A stretch of 64,000 bases of DNA from Drosophila persimilis (taxonomy: Eukaryota; Arthropoda; Insecta; Diptera; Drosophilidae): the NCBI RefSeq assembly GCF_003286085.1, contig NW_020825369.1, positions 124,001 through 188,000 of the forward strand. Direction: 5' to 3'. The position numbers and the translations under genes are program-made. Shown piece by piece: positions 59,553 through 64,000 of this stretch. The notes beneath the pieces were generated by a model. The model was not told where the DNA came from and searched no databases. It saw nothing but the letters and a program-made list of their open reading frames with translations. Each line of letters begins with the position of its first letter. Position 1 is the stretch's first letter.

Positions 59553-60030
59553 AGTCCAGATCCAAGGGCCAATTCGAACTAGCCGCATTCCCTAACCTGG
59601 CTCGAAGCGGCAACAGCAAATAAGCAGAAAGAGAGCTGAGAGCCGCGCCGAGAGCGCCAGCCACTGCTGTGGGGCGAAAGGGTTGCGCCGCTGCTCGAGC
59701 ATTGCCGGACTGCTCAAGAATGCCCGTTCTGTTAGCCGAGACACCCCATACCGTTACTGTTACCGCTAACAGCGGGCACAAACCAGTGGCCATCTGGCAA
59801 CTCTTGCGAGTAACAGTTTTTCCAAATAGAGAGGCACCTGCAGCATTGGCTGTGTGCTGCCCGAGAAAGTCACTCAAATATAAATACGAGAGGAGGGAGA
59901 ACGAGCCCCTGAGATGCTGCCAACTGCCGAATTTCTCGCTTTAGTAGAGCCCCCGCAAAATGCCTCCATTAGGTGGCGGGTCGGACACCTTCAGGCTATT
60001 GGGGGCCCCCGCAGACAACTGGTCTGGTCT
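59553..60030 (-). repeat. left arm of large imperfect inverted repeat
   Basis: It is the reverse complement of 60748-61340 at roughly 85-90% identity over most of its length. Shared landmarks include GGGCGAAAGGGTTGCGCCGC, GCAGCATTGGCTGTGTGCTG, CTGAGATGCTGCCAACTGCC and GGGGGCCCCCG. The other arm has an extra stretch of roughly 100 bp near 61.18-61.27 kb. Confidence 0.9.
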
Positions 60031-60747
60031 GGGAGAAGTACAAAGGGAGACAATTGAAAATCCACTTTTGTGTGAGCTTGGAAACGTTCAAATGCTTTTC
60101 CCAGGGTCATTGGGGTCCATTGAAACGGAGGGAGTAGGAGCAGCCTGGGCTTAAGGTCAGTTTTACTCTTCGATGGCTTTGGGTCTGGGTCCGAATTAGA
60201 ATCTTTGATGCTTTGTTCGAATTGGGACACCCTTGTAACCCATCCAGACTGGCAAACGGAACCTCTGACAAAACGTTGGACGGCGTAATCAATGCAGAAG
60301 ATGACTTTTGGAAGACTTCACTGATTTCACATATTTGCGGGTCATGACTTGTTTCATTGACAGCCGCACTGGAGTTTCCTCTGACCCAGCATCTGGCTGA
60401 TCTTCATTCGATATCGGGAACAGAGTCCCGTCTTCCCGTCTTCCCGTCTTCCCGTTGTAAAGCTGAATACCCTTCAGCACACAGCAGCGTGTTTTTTAGT
60501 GCCGTCTCGAAGTCATTAAATAATTCCTCTAATTCCAATAAGATATATACTTCATCCTTCAGGATGAATACCCGTTTTCCCCCATTCCGTTCAGTCTTCT
60601 CCTTGGAAACCTTGGAAAGGCCTTTAAACGCTTTCAGAGCTCACCCTTTCGGGTTTTTTTTCAACTGTCTCCCATGGGCCGCCCAACCTTCGCTGCACTT
60701 ATGTGGTCTGTATACCTTCCTTCCCCCTCTCTGTTTCTCCCAGACCC

Positions 60748-61340
60748 CACCAGACCAGACCAGACATAATTACACAGTTGTCTGCGGCTTGTTTTCGGGG
60801 GCCCCCAATAGCCCGAAGGTGTCCGCCCCGCCACCTAATAGAGGCATTTTGCGGGGGCTCCACTAAAGCGAGAAATTCGGCAGTTGGCAGCATCTCAGGG
60901 GCTCGTTTTCCTTCCTCTTTATTTATATTTTAGTGACTTTCTCGGGCAGCACACAGCCAATGCTGCAGGTGCCTCTCTATTTGGAAAAACTGTTACTCGA
61001 AAGAGTTGCCAGATGGCCACTGGCTTGTGCACGCTGTTAGCGGTAGCGGTAACGGTATGGGGTGTCTCGGCTAACAGAGCGGGCATTCTTGAACAGTCCG
61101 GCAATGCTCGAGCAGCGGCGCAACCCTTTCGCCCCACAGCAGTGGCTGGCGCTCTCGGCGCGGCTCTCAGCTCTCTCTGTTTCGCTGGCTCTCTGTTTCT
61201 CTCTCGCCCCACACACTTGTTCGCTGCTCTTTCTGCTGTGTTTATTTTGCTCTGGCCTGTTGGCCTGCTGGCTGTTGTTGCCGCTTCGAGCCGTGTTGGA
61301 GAATGCGGTTAGTTCGAGTTGGATCTTGGGACTGGAAGCG
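60748..61340 (+). repeat. right arm of large imperfect inverted repeat
   Basis: This arm pairs with 59553-60030 across a spacer of about 720 bp. Both arms contain one matching open frame (sharing SDFLGQHTANAAGASLFGKT), but its residues are hydrophobic and Ala-rich with no conserved family signature, so I regard it as a by-product. Sequence immediately after this arm (61.34-61.50 kb) looks like a Drosophila 5'UTR. Confidence 0.9.
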
Positions 61341-61560
61341 CGTGCGGGCAAACGTTTTCCGTTGGCGCTTTTTCGCCGATTCAATTATTTATCAAATCCC
61401 GCACAGAGAGTCTGTGACGAACAGTGTTCCGGTGGTGTCTGCGTTGAAGAAACAAATAGACGAAATGTACGTGAAAGTGTGGGTTTTGGGACCAGACATC
61501 GCGGCGAATGCGAATGCGTCTGCGAGTGCGAAATATTTGCGCAAAGTTAATTGTGATTTT
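61200..61560 (+). promoter_or_regulatory. possible alternative promoter/5' exon of the right-hand gene
   Basis: CpG-rich text with CGTGCGGGCAAACG and CGATTCAATTATTTATC, followed by AAGAAACAAATAGACGAAATG, resembles promoter-proximal plus 5'UTR sequence. An open frame continues to 61593 without a good donor. Evidence is compositional only. Confidence 0.25.
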
Positions 61561-63204
61561 TGTTTTGTTTTGTTTTTTTGGTTTTGGCCATAAATTTCGC
61601 TTTCCATGGAATAGAAAACGTATTTAATTTGAGCAGCGCGGTTTTATGAGATTTTGTACATAGTTTTGGGCTGTTGTAGTTTACACTTTGGTAGTTTACG
61701 GCGTCGTCACCGTCACGCCTTAATGGCCCGAGCCCAAGCCCAATGGCAGTGTCTAAAAGTAAAACTACAAAAGCTACAACAATGCACCTTCCCAGGCGAA
61801 ACTACCAGGCAGTATCTCTGCTCCATCTCCGGCTCCATCTTCGGCGAGTCTGCCTCGTTCTCTGCACGTGACTGTTGGCCGGCTCTCGGGAGGTCCACGC
61901 CCTTTTGTGATGCACCTTTACCCATCCCCCCCTACCCCCAGAGTGAAACAGGGACACACCTGAGAAAAATATGAATTTCTAAACTGAACTCTGAATCAAA
62001 GACCAGAGAAATGGCATTTTCCTATGGCTATTTGTACATTTTCTCGAGCAAGAGTACTTGCTCAATAATAGCCTGTTTCAACGCCCTTTTGGGACCACAA
62101 GACGAAAAGCAATTACTTCAATGCAGGTCTTCGGGGCAATCAAATCGAACCCATTGCCGCATTTCCACATTTCCACGCCGTGAGAGACCCACACTCTCCG
62201 CCTTGGGACCTTTTTTCACGCCCTGTCGCGATCCATCAATCAAAATCGAATCGAATCGAATCGAATCGAATCATCTTTAGAGCCTTAATTACCCGTGGAG
62301 CAGCCATATAAATGTTACCCGTCAGTTGCTGCACATTTTCATTGTTAGTTGGTCAGCGAAGCCGTCTGTAGTCTGCCGTCCGCCGTCCGCCGTCTGCCGT
62401 CTGCCGTCTATCGACTGCAGTTTTCCTTTTGATTTCGCTTTCGGAGAGCTTTTAACGACGTTATCAGAGCGATGTTTGGCCACAAGAGACGCGTGTTCGT
62501 AAGATATTAACCACAAGACGCCACAATCGGTGTTCGGCTTGAGGGGATTCGTAATGAAAAGTGAAGTGTGGCCAGCCGCCCCAACGATCCCCAATCCGAT
62601 CCAAACCGATCCAATCCGAGGCGAGGCCTCCGCCGTTTTCCATTGCGAAAGTGTGTCTAATTTGTCGATGATGGGTCCGATTCCGAGTCGGTTTCAATTG
62701 CGGTCTGCGTTTTTCAAATGAAATTTCCTTTTCTCTAAACCAAAGAAAAGTGAAGCTCCAAAGAGCTGATGCAATGCCTGCGATGAAAACTCTTCCAGAA
62801 ATCATATGCTTTAATACCCAAATATACATAATTCCAAGTGAAAGAAAATGGTCCTAAAATGCACTACAAAATAGTAAAAAAATGTTTCAAAAATATTTAA
62901 AAACTAAATCGTACTTGAAACATATTCTAAAACATTAAATAAACCCAAAATAATTTGAATAATCCAAAAAGCCTTCAACTTAAACTCAAATAATGGATGT
63001 TTTCCGTGGAACTCCATGGCTAAGAGGGCCCAAAGAGTGCTGTAATTAATGCTTATCCAAAAGCCAATACACCTTATCGGTTAAAGCCAACAAAAGCGAC
63101 TCAATGACGTCCACAGTGCGGACAATGGCGGTAAAAACTGATGGCCAAAACAGCTAACCGAAAGATAAAGATAAACCTCCGCGGAATCTCACATTCTCAC
63201 ATAA

Positions 63205-63266
63205 ATGGATGATGAGTATTTTGAGTACTTTCCCTATGACCGTCGTCGCAGTCATTTGAGAAAAAA
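63205..63266 (+). CDS. possible alternative first coding exon of the right-hand gene
   Basis: An ATG after ACATAA opens MDDEYFEYFPYDRRRSHLRK, an acidic-aromatic then basic peptide quite unlike repeat-derived frames nearby. It is followed by a GTGCGT donor at 63267. The exon ends in phase 2, the same phase as the 57847 donor, so both could join one downstream exon beyond the window and give alternative N-termini. A random match in phase would occur one time in three. No TATA box is evident upstream. Confidence 0.4.
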
Positions 63267-63269
63267 GTG

Positions 63270-64000
63270 CGTATTAAAATCTTCATTTCACCAAGTTGTT
63301 GTTGCACTTAGTAGTTATAAATATACTCGTAGTATTCCTAAGAATTCAGTCAGCAGTCAAGAGACACGCCCCGAGTCACTGCCCACAAAGACTTTCCCTT
63401 GTGGGCCCAACAAAAGACGTATCCGTGTGGTTTGGTCATTGTTTCTTTTGAAAAAAATGGCAACAATCGCGACAATTCCTGACCCCCGAAACATTTTCAA
63501 AAGAAATGATCCGTGGCGTGGTTAAAACCCAACAATTGCTGAGGGTTTAAGGGTTATTTATGAACCCTAAAGATTGTACTTTCAGAGATTTCTACGTCTT
63601 TTCCCACATCAAGATCATGTTTGACAAACTTTCTCTCTCTTTCTTTCTTGCCCTTTCTCCAATCTGAGGTTTTAATTAAAGACTTTAGACATTTTTCCCT
63701 AATTAAACTAATCAAAAAAATACAAAAAAATGCACTAAAGGCCGAAGTCTATATACCCTTGTATTTAGCTTTTTTTGTTCCTTCTGTGCCCTCTAATGAG
63801 ACAGCAAACCAGTCTAGAGCCCACCAAAAAAGCTGCTTTTAATAGTTTCAATTAGTTGAACTTCCCAGGCACCTAATGAGGGGTTAAGGGAGCGCAGAGG
63901 AGGAGTGAGCGAGGTGTGTCTACACCTTTGGGGCAACTACAGAAACAGAAACAGAAACAGAAACCGTAACCCTAACAGTAAGTCACGGTGCATTGAGGCG
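63270..64000. other. right edge, intron-like sequence
   Basis: No supported exon. T-rich stretches lie at 63.6-63.7 kb, and AGAAAC hexamer repeats at about 63943-63963 near the edge. Confidence 0.45.

Larger units (their letters stand above)
57848..63204 (+). other. intron of the right-hand gene
   Basis: No firm coding exon. It contains the large inverted repeat at 59.55-61.34 kb, CTCTGGCT repeats near 58.73 kb, a CTTCCCGT repeat at 60.43-60.46 kb, CCGTC repeats at 62.37-62.41 kb and CGAAT repeats at 62.25-62.27 kb. Confidence 0.45.

Noticed and set aside
59551-59877. Matching 108- and 142-codon frames in the two arms of the inverted repeat, looking like a conserved protein
   Set aside because: Their similarity is explained by the DNA inverted repeat itself; both are Ala/Leu/Ser-rich without family signature.
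1-64000. tRNA, rRNA, CRISPR, bacterial operon or phage signals
   Set aside because: I saw no cloverleaf with A/B boxes, no rRNA-like sequence and no CRISPR spacing; the window is eukaryotic throughout.

Overview
The window is nuclear DNA from a fly, almost certainly genus Drosophila. The supporting signs are recognisable Drosophila-type genes (nutcracker, IntS10, PIG-B, a tandem MPV17L2-like pair), short GT-AG introns of about 50-65 bp inside the housekeeping genes, DRE (TATCGATA) promoter elements, Inr/TATA promoters, polyglutamine exons and very abundant (CA)n, (GA)n and (CAG)n microsatellites. The gene set recalls Muller element D (3L of D. melanogaster) from memory, and the microsatellite density would suit an obscura-group species. 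Neither point can be proved here.

Layout. (1) About 1-37 kb is dominated by one large, mostly intronic minus-strand gene whose 3' part lies beyond the left edge. I see two alternative 5' coding ends: a GC-rich polyQ exon at 12731-11873 and a pair of exons at 37327-37190 and 33721-32792. All their donors are in phase 1, so they can join the same downstream exon. Its identity is not proven; the D. melanogaster Phactr-like gene CG32264 is a guess from remembered gene order. Two small genes sit inside its introns: a TATA-driven secreted Tyr/Ala-rich cuticle-type protein (+, 23530-23838) and a candidate two-membrane-segment protein (-, 28416-28090).

(2) About 37.6-46.7 kb is a compact housekeeping cluster: ntc (-), IntS10 (+), two MPV17L2-like genes in tandem (-) and PIG-B (+). 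ntc/IntS10 and the second MPV17-like gene/PIG-B are divergent pairs with DRE elements; IntS10 and the first MPV17-like gene converge with 178 bp between stop codons. Functions are diverse: F-box/proteasome regulation, Integrator complex, mitochondrial inner membrane and GPI-anchor synthesis.

(3) About 46.7-48.4 kb is a repeat-rich spacer with a 430-455 bp tandem repeat. (4) About 48.7-64 kb is the 5' part of a second large gene (+): a probable noncoding first exon at 48691-49180, a 7-kb intron, four small coding exons at 56198-57847 and then intron to the right edge. A possible alternative first exon at 63205-63266 ends in the same phase as the 57847 donor.

The unexplained structure is mostly noncoding: a large imperfect inverted repeat (59.55-61.34 kb) that could give a long hairpin RNA, two short imperfect hairpins (9304-9411, 35533-35645), a dense array of AACTGT motifs (21.57-22.27 kb), a minisatellite made of 3'-splice-site-like units (27.47-27.80 kb), and a possible sharing of the first ntc exon with the neighbouring large gene.
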